Assembly: GCA_019116965.1 (NCBI GenBank)
Contig: DXAT01000060.1
Location: 24,194 to 88,193 of the forward strand
DNA: 64,000 nucleotides
Direction: 5' to 3'
From: Candidatus Coprenecus pullistercoris
Lineage (GTDB): Bacteria > Bacteroidota > Bacteroidia > Bacteroidales > UBA932
Position numbers and translations under genes: made by a program. This document shows, piece by piece, positions 16,615 through 25,934 of this stretch; the first letter of the stretch is position 1; every line of letters starts with the position of its first letter. Under the pieces are notes generated by a model. It was given only the letters and a program-made list of their open reading frames with translations, did not search any database and was not told where the DNA came from.

Positions 16615-18108
16615 ATGAAAACTTTAAGATTCTTTCCGCTTGCTGCCCTCTGCGTGGCAGCAGCTCTGACTTCCTGCCAGAAGGAAGAACAGGCAGGCAT
16701 CGTGACCGATGACGGCAACAAGTCCATCGTCCTGAGCCTCAACTTCGATGCTGACACCAAGGCCGTCATGACTCCCGGTGATCAGTGGAATACCGAGACA
16801 CCTGATTTCACAACCATCGATGTTTACTTCACTGACGCAAACGACGGCATCAAGTATGCTTTCAGGGGTGAGGCAGACGGAGACGCTGACGCACAGGCCA
16901 TCTTCAACAACATCACCACTGCCAACGGAGTCCGTTTCCTCGGTATGAAAGGCATCAGCCGCGTATATGTGGTAGCCAACGGATCTATGATCGATGGTCT
17001 CACATACGGCCAGCTTTCCGAAGAGGGCAAGAAGATCGGTGATCTCAACGCTCTTCTTCTGAAAGATTTCAATCCCGCTATTGCGCAGAACGCCGTTCCC
17101 TTCATCGGCGGTGACATCAAGCTCGAGGCTGCCGAGAGTGTAAGCGAAGAGGGCGGCGAGGTCATCGTTGACGCAGAGGCTACAGGAGGCCGTTACTATC
17201 TTGCAGACATCGTCATCCGTCCTGTACTCTCCCGCATCGAGGTTACCGGCGTTTCCATTGCCAAGGAAGGTACCGTATACTTCGAGCAGAACGAGAGCGG
17301 CTCTCTTGTTCCCACCACCGAGGCCAACGCTACCTACAGCGTACAGTACCGCAACTTCGACGCTACTCTCACCGGTGTATACATGAGCTCCGTTTACGAG
17401 CAGGCCCAGCTTCTGCCTGAGGTAACACTCAACACCTGGGGACTTTTCGAGACACCCACCTTCTCCGGCTCAGCCGCTCCTATCGCACAGGGCAACTGGA
17501 GCATCCTCGCAACAGACAAGGCTGACTTCAACAATGCCATAAGGCACAGCAACTATGCGGGCAATGCCTACGCATCTCTCGTTCCCGCTGAGTACACCCA
17601 CGACAGCTTCCTCTTCGACGGCAATGTAAACAGCCAGAACAAGGTCATCCCCTTCAACTTCTTCTATCCCTACAATGCAGTTGAGGTAGGCGAAAGCAAT
17701 GCAGCCATCGTCACCGATGGTGCCGCTGCTCCCAAGCTGCACTTCCAGTTCCAGCCCAGCGGGACAGGCGTTGAGATCGTTGCCATCCAGCAGAAAACCG
17801 ATGGCGCATGGAGCGCTCTGGACCAGAGCAACTCACTGTACTCCGCTCTTGAGGCTGCCGTTAAGTGGCCTGTAACCCCCGGCTCCGAGAATGTGGCTTA
17901 TGTCAATGTTATCGGATTCGGAAGCACAGCTGGTCGTGAGGAGGCTGATGTTACCATTAATCCCGGTAAGATATACAGAATGGAGAACTTCACCATCAAC
18001 CCCGCACTCCTCAGCGTTGACACCGAGACAACTGACGCTACCAACATCATCGTAACCGTAGAAGTTGTCAACTTCATTGTTGAGAATGTATACCCTGTAT
18101 TTGAATAA
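16615..18108 (+). CDS. Major fimbrial subunit (Mfa1/FimA-like, type V pilus)
   Basis: 497 aa. Lipoprotein signal peptide with lipobox ALTSC (Cys about residue 20). In type V pili the lipidated precursor is cut by a trypsin-like protease after export, exposing a groove filled by the C-terminal strand of the next subunit. A candidate site is at DADTKAVMT near residue 50. Two transthyretin-like beta domains are suggested: residues about 50-200, with VYVVANGS, and 205-497 with YYLADIVIRPVLSRIEVTGV. The C-terminus VEVVNFIVENVYPVFE would be the donor strand. Codon usage is strongly biased to C/T third positions, in keeping with high expression. Followed 27 bases later by the anchor gene. Confidence 0.88.
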   Translation: MKTLRFFPLAALCVAAALTSCQKEEQAGIVTDDGNKSIVLSLNFDADTKAVMTPGDQWNTETPDFTTIDVYFTDANDGIKYAFRGEADGDADAQAIFNNITTANGVRFLGMKGISRVYVVANGSMIDGLTYGQLSEEGKKIGDLNALLLKDFNPAIAQNAVPFIGGDIKLEAAESVSEEGGEVIVDAEATGGRYYLADIVIRPVLSRIEVTGVSIAKEGTVYFEQNESGSLVPTTEANATYSVQYRNFDATLTGVYMSSVYEQAQLLPEVTLNTWGLFETPTFSGSAAPIAQGNWSILATDKADFNNAIRHSNYAGNAYASLVPAEYTHDSFLFDGNVNSQNKVIPFNFFYPYNAVEVGESNAAIVTDGAAAPKLHFQFQPSGTGVEIVAIQQKTDGAWSALDQSNSLYSALEAAVKWPVTPGSENVAYVNVIGFGSTAGREEADVTINPGKIYRMENFTINPALLSVDTETTDATNIIVTVEVVNFIVENVYPVFE

Positions 18109-18135
18109 TCAGTTTCAACTTTAAAATTTAAGCCG

Positions 18136-19068
18136 ATGGCAAGGACAAGACAGATATGGATACTGGCAATCCTGTTCCTGTGCGGTGCGACAGCCTGCAT
18201 CAGGGAGAACATAGATGATTGCGAGACTCCCGTTACATTGGATTTCCTCTATTTCGGAGATGAGCCTGTGGACATCTTCTCCCAGAGGATAAAGACCGTA
18301 GATCTTTTCATCTACGGCCAGAACGGAGATCTCGTCCAGACTGTCACATGCTCCGAAGCCGACCTTGCCTCCAGGCAGGGCGTCGACCTGAGGCTCCTCG
18401 AAGGCGAATACCGTATCGTCTGCTGGGGCAACGCGGGAGAGAATACCCACATCGAAGCTGAGGGCAGTACTCCCCGTATCGGCGAGACATCCTGGTTTGA
18501 AGGCACCGAGTGCTCGGGCATCGACCCCTTGTACTTCGGCGAGAAGACCATTACCGTACCCCGTACCCTCAGACCGGTACGGGATACGGTAATTTATAAT
18601 TCCTCGCACATCACCATCGCTGTCAACATGATAGGCTTCGCCAACGCGGACAATTTCGACCAGATGAGTACATCCACGGCCGTTCCTGCATCGTCGGATG
18701 CCATCGTCACCCTCTCCCATGAGGATCTGAGCGCATGGATAGACTTCACCCATGTCCCGTCCGAGGAATTGACAGACTATGTACCCGAGCTCTCGGTAAG
18801 CTCCGAGACCGAGGACACCTATACCACTCTCTACAGAGTACCCAAATTTCCCAACTCCACAGTAAGCGAGCTTGCAATACGCCGCAATGACACCGGAGAA
18901 CAACTATACAGACGCTCTTTCGCCGACATACTCGAAACTCTCGGAATAGATGTCACCGAAAGAGACGAGCTTACCATCAAGCTCGACATACGGATATCCA
19001 ACATGAACGGCATCGTACAGATCGATGTCATCGGCTGGAGCAGCGAGATTGTGTACCCTATCGTATAA
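18136..19068 (+). CDS. Pilus anchor subunit (Mfa2/FimB-like lipoprotein)
   Basis: 310 aa. Short signal peptide with lipobox GATAC (Cys about residue 21), followed by IRENIDDCE, the typical start of Mfa2/FimB anchors. Two beta domains: KTVDLFIYGQNGDLVQT and GEYRIVCWGN in the first, and the second from about residue 150. Anchors keep their lipid and remain at the pilus base, setting pilus length; their N-terminal strand is not removed. Spacing of 19 bases to the next gene. Confidence 0.88.
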   Translation: MARTRQIWILAILFLCGATACIRENIDDCETPVTLDFLYFGDEPVDIFSQRIKTVDLFIYGQNGDLVQTVTCSEADLASRQGVDLRLLEGEYRIVCWGNAGENTHIEAEGSTPRIGETSWFEGTECSGIDPLYFGEKTITVPRTLRPVRDTVIYNSSHITIAVNMIGFANADNFDQMSTSTAVPASSDAIVTLSHEDLSAWIDFTHVPSEELTDYVPELSVSSETEDTYTTLYRVPKFPNSTVSELAIRRNDTGEQLYRRSFADILETLGIDVTERDELTIKLDIRISNMNGIVQIDVIGWSSEIVYPIV

Positions 19069-19087
19069 CTATTACTATACCAAACCA

Positions 19088-20446
19088 ATGAACATCTCAC
19101 GCTACATACGAGAATTTATAAAACTGACGGTCCTTTCCGCAGCTGTATGTGCTGTGGGATTACTTATGCCCTCATGCAAGGGCATGAACGAAAGCATACA
19201 GGACCGCACTGGTGATATCAATGCCGTAGTACGCATCATCACCGGAGCCCCTGAGACCAAAGCCGTAAAAGATACGGACATCAACTCGATAGCCATCTTC
19301 GCATTCAAGGGAGACGCCCTTGTCGGCTATGTCTACGAGACCGGCCTGACCGCTTCAGGCGAGAATGTATTTCCGATGAACCTCAGCGACGAGGGAGCCA
19401 TCGACTTCTACGCCATCGCCAATCCCGACCCGGGCTTTTTCATCCTGAAGCAGGACAGCGGCGAGACGATAGACCTTCGCGGAACATCCACCGCCGATTA
19501 CCCGGACTACATCACCCCTGATATACTCGAGGCCTCACGCGTGACACTCAACCCCGAGCGTCCCGCCGAGAGCTCCGACTGGTACACCCCGATGACCAAC
19601 CTGCCGGGAGCCGGCCGCATCAACATGCGCTACACCGTAGATGGACCCGGCTGGACCGAGATCCCCCTTGAGCTCACCCGCGCCGTCTCCAAGATAGAGG
19701 TATGGTTCCGCTCGAGGGGCGATGTAAAAGGTACTACACCTACCAATACTACAACAGAAACAGAACGCATTTACGATGGCGACCCAATGCCCGACCCTAA
19801 TGGTTACAAACCGAGTGTTTCAGGCTCACTCAGCAGCTACTACAATATAGACGGGATGACGCTCAGCATGCCCGTATCGGATGCTGGACTCTATTCCGAA
19901 GATTCGGGATACGACGGAACATCCGTCACCACTGTATCCGGTCCGTTCAACTTCAGGACGGAGAACGACAACACTCTCTTCAAGGACTACCCCATAGGCA
20001 GCATCCCCAACAACTTCTACTCCGATGAATATTTCGTCCACATCTGGACTTACTATATATTTCCCAACACTTTCGGTGGCAACATGGCCGGAGAGGACGC
20101 CTCCTCCGGCGGCAAGGGCACAATCCTGACCGTCGACTACGCCCACCGTCAGGACAGCGGTGAATATGTTTACGATCGCTACGAAGACCATCATGGAACT
20201 GAAGGTGCGTTGTGGTGGGAAAAATCGTACATAGTATATGAATTCTACTGGAACTGGGTCTGGAGTGATCCTGTCCTGTACCCCTCGGCGCAGCAGCAGA
20301 GCAAGGATGTCTACCTGCCCGCCTGCGAGCGCAACACCGCCATCCGCGTATGGTGCGCCCTCAACGACAACACAGACCGCACATTTACATACACAGTCTC
20401 CGACTGGGACGAGACCGTAAGCGTCAATGTTCCGGATTTCGAATAA
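19088..20446 (+). CDS. Accessory fimbrial subunit (Mfa3/FimC-like)
   Basis: 452 aa from the ATG at 19088; a longer frame reaches back into the anchor gene and is rejected. Signal peptide with lipobox LMPSC near residue 31. The stretch GAPETKAVKDTDINSIAIFAFKG resembles the N-terminal strand and proteolytic site of fimbrillins, followed by FYAIANPD and LTRAVSKIEVWF, repeated themes of fimbrial beta domains. C-terminus TFTYTVSDWDETVSVNVPDF may be a donor strand. Likely a minor subunit placed between shaft and tip. Precise family not certain. Confidence 0.75.
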   Translation: MNISRYIREFIKLTVLSAAVCAVGLLMPSCKGMNESIQDRTGDINAVVRIITGAPETKAVKDTDINSIAIFAFKGDALVGYVYETGLTASGENVFPMNLSDEGAIDFYAIANPDPGFFILKQDSGETIDLRGTSTADYPDYITPDILEASRVTLNPERPAESSDWYTPMTNLPGAGRINMRYTVDGPGWTEIPLELTRAVSKIEVWFRSRGDVKGTTPTNTTTETERIYDGDPMPDPNGYKPSVSGSLSSYYNIDGMTLSMPVSDAGLYSEDSGYDGTSVTTVSGPFNFRTENDNTLFKDYPIGSIPNNFYSDEYFVHIWTYYIFPNTFGGNMAGEDASSGGKGTILTVDYAHRQDSGEYVYDRYEDHHGTEGALWWEKSYIVYEFYWNWVWSDPVLYPSAQQQSKDVYLPACERNTAIRVWCALNDNTDRTFTYTVSDWDETVSVNVPDFE

Positions 20447-20461
20447 CACTATAATTCAGGT

Positions 20462-23400
20462 ATGAACATGAAACAGCATATACATCACATAATTCTCGGC
20501 ATCGCACTCCTCTCTGCGGCAGTTCTGAGCTTCAGCTGCTCCCGCAGCGACGAGGACCGTCTGCAGCCCGTAGAGCAGGTACCACTGTCCGATTTCTCCC
20601 TCAGCTTCGGAGTGGACGACATCGATGTATTCACCAAGGCCGGCCAGTCCGTCCGTCAGGAGAACAGGGTCACCGGCCTCTACATCCTGCTTTTCAACGC
20701 ACAGGGAGAGCGCGTACACGGCAAAAGCTACTTTGTCGGCGGCGGTCAGAAACCCGACAGATACGATGACCAGATAACCAACTACACCGAGAAAGACTCG
20801 GAGACGGCCGGAGCCTCCATGGGTATCATCGAGAGATTCTTCGACAACTTTACCGGAAGCGCCTCGGACCTCTCCGGAGAGCTCACATTCTACGCCGTGG
20901 CCAATTACAATACCACCATCGAATCCCAGCTCAAGGCAGAGAATCTGACCGAGGCCCAGCTTCTCGACATGCAGGTCAGCTTCGCCACTCAGGGCAATGT
21001 GTTCAGGACCAACTTTCTGATGATAGCCAGTCAGGACGGCGTGACTCTCAACGCCACTGACTCGTACAACGGAGTCACCGTAGACCGTATCGGTGTCAAC
21101 CTCCAGCTCAGACGCATCGACGCCAAGATATCGTTCCATGTATCGGTCAATATCCCCGGTGCAAGCAATGTGGCTTTCAACGACATGATCTACCGCGTCC
21201 ACAATGTGCCCAATGTCACATACCTCTTCGAACAGCCTAAAGGCAGCAGCGGAAACAACACCTGGGACGCAGCTGCAGTGGCGCAGGCAGCCGGACAGAC
21301 CGGATACTCCTGCATGATGGACGACACCTACGACACTTTCGACTCCACATACACCGACCGCGTCGGAGGCGAGTTCTCCTTCTACCTGAGAGAGACGAGG
21401 CCTCTGCCGAAAAAGGAGATTACACCCGAGGAACAGGGCCACTGGTCTTCCCTTTACGCCATGCGCGAGGCCTGGGAAGGACAGTCCCCCGACAAGAAGA
21501 CCCCGGTACACAACCGTCAGTTCATCTACGCTCCCGACTACGGCACATTTGTCGAGATTACAGGCAATCTGTCCTATACCCGCAGAAACTCAAACGGAGA
21601 GACCGAGGAAGTCTACGGCGATGTGACCTACATCATCCACCTCGGTGAGACCGGTTACGATGCCAACAACCAGGAGGCCGTAAACAACTACGATGTGCGA
21701 CGCAATGTCAGCTACATCTACAATGTCCGCATAACCGGAGTCAACAATATGGAAGTCGAGGTCGACACCCAGACCGAGGAAAGACCCGGAGTAGAGGGAG
21801 ACCTCACCATCTCCACCAACCGTCAGGTAACCTTTGACGCACACTACGGCCGCGTCCTTCTCGAGCTGGACAAACGGAACCTCTCGGAGGCAGGGTGGAG
21901 TGCGGAGACTCCTCTCGGCACCATTGAGTATAATCCTGAGACAGGTCTCATCAATCGCCCCTACGACTACAAATGGGTACTCTTCGCCATCAACAGACAT
22001 TTCGACAGCGACAACAACGGCCGCACTATGGTAAAATTCCCCGGCATACAGGCCTACGACGGAGGCATCAAATTCTTCGATCTGACCGGTGAAGATCAGA
22101 TCAGGGAAGCTATAAAGAACGATTTGGGCAACAATCTCGACGGAAACGGACTTACTTTTAAAAACTATGTCCGCAATTACGATCACAACAACTACTACTA
22201 TACAAGGCTCACTGAACTGGACGAGGACGCTTGTCTGATGGATATCAACCAGCTCATCAACTATCTCAAGTACAAAATGACCGAAGAGCCCGACTCCTAC
22301 ATCTTCGACGGCAACCTCGTATACATCACCGCATTCGTGGATGAGTATACCTATCTTTACGACCCCAGGGAAGAGGACTACATCCATCCGGGAGAGCCAG
22401 CGCATGAACATTCAGGTGCGGAAGAAAGACTGGCTCTGTGGAAAGAGTACACCAATGTGGGCAACCGTACCCTCAACATCCTGCCCATGACCAACATCAA
22501 CTATAGTCCTGACCACAACACCTCGATTACAAATGCTTATATCACACTCACTCAGAGTTCGATAAAAACCATATACAACACGGATGACCCCAATATTTCC
22601 ACAGCCTGGGGGCTGGAGACTGTAAACGAAACAGGCAAACTCACATATCTTGCCTCACACGGCGCTGTCGGTACCCGCACCAACACTACAAACAACGGCA
22701 GAACGAACTTTATCAACTTCTGGATAGGAGGCAACAACAACTACGACAACGATGGGCAGATTCAATGGACATCTGTAATGACTGTCACTGAAAGGGTTGA
22801 AAACGCAAATGCACTGCAATCAAGCTATCGTGACGCATATCATGCATGTATCACGCGTAACCGCGACCTCAATGGTAATAATATCATTGACAAGAATGAA
22901 ATCTACTGGTTCCTCGCATCCAAAGACCAATTAGCAGGCCTATGGATTGGTCAGCCCGCCCTGGAGCAAAGCGCCTGGATGTATCAGGGAAATGGTGATA
23001 CGACAAACCATCTCGTTACCAGTAGCTACTATTCCGGAAATAGTTACAATACCACAAACTTCTGGGTTCTTTGGTCTGAGGAAGGCACTGCATGGAGCCA
23101 GATTCAGGAATCTGGAGACGAAAAAGAAGATACCTATGATTACAGGTGCATAAGAAACCTCGGTATAGATATTGCCATGTCGGACGAAGCTCCTACCCAT
23201 TACGCATCCGTTTCTGGTATACATTATGATTCAAACGGAGACAGTTATTACACAGTAAGTACCTTACCCATAAACAGCCGAGCACTTCGTACCTCACAGG
23301 ATGACGGTATCAATCTGCCTCTTGACAACGAGCGCAGTCAGAACAACCGTCCTTACCGCCGTTTTGATGTAAAGATTGGTGATGTCACAACAAACAACAA

Positions 23401-23722
23401 CTCATGGGTATGGAATAACAACCTCATGGGCGAAAAAATCCAGGAAAACCAAAATCCCTGCCCTGAAGGGTGGCGTATTCCCAATCAGCGCGAGTTCCTT
23501 ATAATGATGTCCACTGTCACAGACTTGACATGGGGCGGTGGTATAGGAACATACGGTATCAACACATCATTCTCATTCAACGGACAAAGCGGTACTGAAT
23601 ACGCAAGCGGACAGCGCTATGGATTCGGATACGACGGTAATGTATTTCTCGTTGGAGGTAATGGATACGGACTTACCGCAAACCTTAAATTCCGGTGTGT
23701 GCGCGACAACACCACGAACTAA
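20462..23722 (+). CDS. Large pilus tip protein (DUF4906-like) with C-terminal adhesin-like module
   Basis: 1086 aa. Lipoprotein signal with lipobox SFSC (Cys about residue 26); a second ATG two codons downstream is equally possible. Fimbrillin-like N-terminal half with VTGLYILLFNAQGE and LTFYAVANYN, DUF4906-like middle. The C-terminal third carries an EF-hand-like loop DLNGNNIIDKNE followed by WFLASKDQL and ends with the CPEGWRIPNQREF ... LKFRCVRD pattern seen in surface proteins of Bacteroidota and Fibrobacter. Last gene of the operon and the largest, as expected for a tip adhesin. The C-terminal third is visibly richer in A/T than the rest. Followed by a terminator. Confidence 0.82.
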   Translation: MNMKQHIHHIILGIALLSAAVLSFSCSRSDEDRLQPVEQVPLSDFSLSFGVDDIDVFTKAGQSVRQENRVTGLYILLFNAQGERVHGKSYFVGGGQKPDRYDDQITNYTEKDSETAGASMGIIERFFDNFTGSASDLSGELTFYAVANYNTTIESQLKAENLTEAQLLDMQVSFATQGNVFRTNFLMIASQDGVTLNATDSYNGVTVDRIGVNLQLRRIDAKISFHVSVNIPGASNVAFNDMIYRVHNVPNVTYLFEQPKGSSGNNTWDAAAVAQAAGQTGYSCMMDDTYDTFDSTYTDRVGGEFSFYLRETRPLPKKEITPEEQGHWSSLYAMREAWEGQSPDKKTPVHNRQFIYAPDYGTFVEITGNLSYTRRNSNGETEEVYGDVTYIIHLGETGYDANNQEAVNNYDVRRNVSYIYNVRITGVNNMEVEVDTQTEERPGVEGDLTISTNRQVTFDAHYGRVLLELDKRNLSEAGWSAETPLGTIEYNPETGLINRPYDYKWVLFAINRHFDSDNNGRTMVKFPGIQAYDGGIKFFDLTGEDQIREAIKNDLGNNLDGNGLTFKNYVRNYDHNNYYYTRLTELDEDACLMDINQLINYLKYKMTEEPDSYIFDGNLVYITAFVDEYTYLYDPREEDYIHPGEPAHEHSGAEERLALWKEYTNVGNRTLNILPMTNINYSPDHNTSITNAYITLTQSSIKTIYNTDDPNISTAWGLETVNETGKLTYLASHGAVGTRTNTTNNGRTNFINFWIGGNNNYDNDGQIQWTSVMTVTERVENANALQSSYRDAYHACITRNRDLNGNNIIDKNEIYWFLASKDQLAGLWIGQPALEQSAWMYQGNGDTTNHLVTSSYYSGNSYNTTNFWVLWSEEGTAWSQIQESGDEKEDTYDYRCIRNLGIDIAMSDEAPTHYASVSGIHYDSNGDSYYTVSTLPINSRALRTSQDDGINLPLDNERSQNNRPYRRFDVKIGDVTTNNNSWVWNNNLMGEKIQENQNPCPEGWRIPNQREFLIMMSTVTDLTWGGGIGTYGINTSFSFNGQSGTEYASGQRYGFGYDGNVFLVGGNGYGLTANLKFRCVRDNTTN

Positions 23723-23768
23723 AGTACGGCACGCGTCTCGACAGCAACATCTATTCATTACATACAGC

Positions 23769-23802
23769 AGCTCCGATGCCAGCAAGCACCGGAGCTTTTT
23801 CT
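23769..23802 (+). terminator. Rho-independent terminator of the pilus operon
   Basis: AGCTCCG (23769-23775) pairs with CGGAGCT (23790-23796), followed by a T-rich run TTTTTCTTT. It is 46 bases after the stop of the tip gene and just ahead of the convergent TPR gene. Confidence 0.8.
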
Positions 23803-23816
23803 TTCCCTCCAGCAAT

Positions 23817-25883
23817 CTATTCGGGATCGCAGTACTTGTTGATGACACTGTAGGCGTCCACGATGCCGAGCTCACCTGCCTTGCTCAGGTCGATACAGCC
23901 TTTCTCGCGGTCATTGACATAGATAAGCACCAAGCCTCGGTTGTAATAAGCCTCGGCCAAACCGGGATACAGGTCTATGGCCTTGGTGTACTGGACTATG
24001 GCCTCAGGCATATCGTTGGACAGACAGTACAGGTTGCCTAAATTGTAATATACATACGGAAAAGACGGATACAGCGAGGCTGCCGTACGCATATCCTCCA
24101 CTGCCGCAGAATAGTCATAGGTCATGGACGAGCCGTCCCGGACCCTGGCCCTGGCAGTGCCGGCGTTGTCCAGCGTCAGGACCTGCACATTGCTCTCTAT
24201 CGATGACAGGAAGTCGATCATCTCCGCCCTCAGCGCACCGCGGTTGATATAGTAGAACACCTCGCCGGGTGCCGCCGCTATAGCCTCGTCGTAGCAGGAC
24301 AGGGCCGCATTGAAACGCTTGCTGTCGCTCTCTATCAAAGCCTTGGCAAAGAGCACACCGTCATCGCCGGTCCGTTCAGCCTCCTTTTCCACCGCTTCCA
24401 TAAGCCTGGAATTGTCCACGGCCTTCACCGTAGAGGGCCTGCAGGAGAGCTCCACTCCGACCGGCATGCGCCCGATAAACTCCTCAAGTCCCGCATCCCT
24501 GTAATGGTTGCTGAGCAGCAGCGGCATGGTCTCCCCATCCCTGTCTTCCATGTCCGGACCGTATCCGGTTTCATGGCCGTCCGCCAAAGACACGGACACG
24601 GACGGAGAAGACGCCACGACGAACCTGAACATGGGCCTGAGATCGATATCCACATTGCGTTCCTGCAGCAGGGCGTCGTTGAAATCACTGCGGGCAAAAT
24701 CCGAGTCCAGGGCCAGCAGCCTGTCGTACTTGCGGGATGTGTCCGCAAATGCCGCCCTGCCCGCACTGTCCGCCGTAAGGCTGCGGTAACGCTCTATCTT
24801 TTCCTGGGCCGTCTCGTAATCCTGCTCCGCCGAGGCATACTGGCCGAGCATGTTCCTCACATACGAACGGTTCATATAGGCCTTGGCGAAATCCGGATAC
24901 AGCTCTATCGCCCTCGTAAGGTCATCCACGGCGTCCATGTACCGCCCTGTCTCGGTAAACAGTATCGAGCGGTTGAAATACGCCAGCACATTCTCAGGAT
25001 TGATGTCGAGCACCCTGTCGTAATCCTCGAGAGCTCTGTCGTAGTCACCGAGCTGGGAGCGTATCAGGGCGCGGTTGTACAGCGTCAGCGAATTGTCCGG
25101 CTCCCGCGAGAGTACCTCGTCCAGATCTCTCAGCGCTCCCGTGTAGTCCTTCATCTCGTAACGCATCAGCGCTCTGTTGAAATAGGCGAATGTATTGGCC
25201 GTATCTATCGCTATGGCGTGGTCCAGGTCCGAGACCGCCTCGCCGAGCATGTGGCGGGCATAGTATATCCTCGAACGCCGGATATATCCCTCCGGATCGA
25301 ACGCGTCCAGCGTGATGGCACGGTTGTAGTCCTTCATCGCGGCCGCCGTGTCCCCGAGAAAGAGATACGAGGCGCCACGGTTGAGATAGGCGTCTGGAGC
25401 ATTGGGCTCGCGGATGATGAAGCGGTTGAAATCCTCCACCGCCTTCTCGAACTGCTGCGACAGGAAATAGGTCACTCCCCTGCTGAAATACAGCCCGTAG
25501 TAGCTTGGCCGCAGCTCCACTGCCGTCTCCAGGTCGGCTATGGCCTCGTCGTACCGCCCCGTACGGCTGCGCGTGATGGCTCTGTAATGATAAGCCAGGG
25601 TGTACACGGGATTGAGCTCTATGGCCTTGTCGAAATCGGCCTCGGCCCCCTTGAAGTCCCCTAAGTTGTATTTCGCTATGCCTCTGTAGAAGTACGCCTC
25701 GTACAGTGACGGATCTATCCGGATGATTATGTTGCAGCTGTTGACAGCGTCCGTGTACCGCCCCTCGCTGAGAGCCATCTGCGCCCTGAAAAAGAAATGG
25801 TCGACATCATACTGCGCCCTCAGGCTCCAGGCTGAGGCCATCAGGAAAAGTACCGCAGCCGTTATCTTTCCTATTGTCCGCAT
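23817..25883 (-). CDS. Large periplasmic TPR protein
   Basis: 688 aa. Signal peptide ending near SLRAQ with no lipobox cysteine. Residues about 30-370 contain roughly ten consecutive tetratricopeptide repeats, each with patterns such as AYFNRALMRYEMKDY and NP/DP at the turn. A non-repeat region (about 390-520) follows, then further TPRs to the end (VYYNLGNLYCLSNDM, AYYNRGLVLIYVNDR). Probable protein-protein scaffold in the periplasm. It is divergent from the OmpA-GldL-GldM genes across a 51-base gap with two -7 boxes, suggesting joint control. TPR proteins (PorW/SprE) also serve type IX secretion motors, but this one is not a lipoprotein and I cannot equate it with them. Confidence 0.85.
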   Translation of the reverse strand: MRTIGKITAAVLFLMASAWSLRAQYDVDHFFFRAQMALSEGRYTDAVNSCNIIIRIDPSLYEAYFYRGIAKYNLGDFKGAEADFDKAIELNPVYTLAYHYRAITRSRTGRYDEAIADLETAVELRPSYYGLYFSRGVTYFLSQQFEKAVEDFNRFIIREPNAPDAYLNRGASYLFLGDTAAAMKDYNRAITLDAFDPEGYIRRSRIYYARHMLGEAVSDLDHAIAIDTANTFAYFNRALMRYEMKDYTGALRDLDEVLSREPDNSLTLYNRALIRSQLGDYDRALEDYDRVLDINPENVLAYFNRSILFTETGRYMDAVDDLTRAIELYPDFAKAYMNRSYVRNMLGQYASAEQDYETAQEKIERYRSLTADSAGRAAFADTSRKYDRLLALDSDFARSDFNDALLQERNVDIDLRPMFRFVVASSPSVSVSLADGHETGYGPDMEDRDGETMPLLLSNHYRDAGLEEFIGRMPVGVELSCRPSTVKAVDNSRLMEAVEKEAERTGDDGVLFAKALIESDSKRFNAALSCYDEAIAAAPGEVFYYINRGALRAEMIDFLSSIESNVQVLTLDNAGTARARVRDGSSMTYDYSAAVEDMRTAASLYPSFPYVYYNLGNLYCLSNDMPEAIVQYTKAIDLYPGLAEAYYNRGLVLIYVNDREKGCIDLSKAGELGIVDAYSVINKYCDPE

Positions 25884-25889
25884 AAGATG

Positions 25890-25897
25890 CGAATATA
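25890..25897 (-). promoter_or_regulatory. Promoter -7 box of the TPR gene
   Basis: Minus-strand TATATTCG, one mismatch to TAnnTTTG, only six bases before the ATG at 25883. If used, transcription would begin at or next to the start codon. No clear TTTG -33 element. Confidence 0.5.
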
Positions 25898-25910
25898 CAC
25901 AATATTTAGT

Positions 25911-25918
25911 TATATTTG
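25911..25918 (+). promoter_or_regulatory. Promoter -7 box of the OmpA-GldL-GldM operon
   Basis: Perfect TATATTTG, 16 bases before the ATG at 25935. No convincing TTTG at the -33 distance. Confidence 0.6.
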
Positions 25919-25934
25919 CGCTTTCTTGAAAACT

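Noticed and set aside
24504..25664. A 386-codon open frame on the plus strand
   Set aside because: Antisense to the TPR gene; repeats of the real gene generate long shadow frames without any protein-like features.
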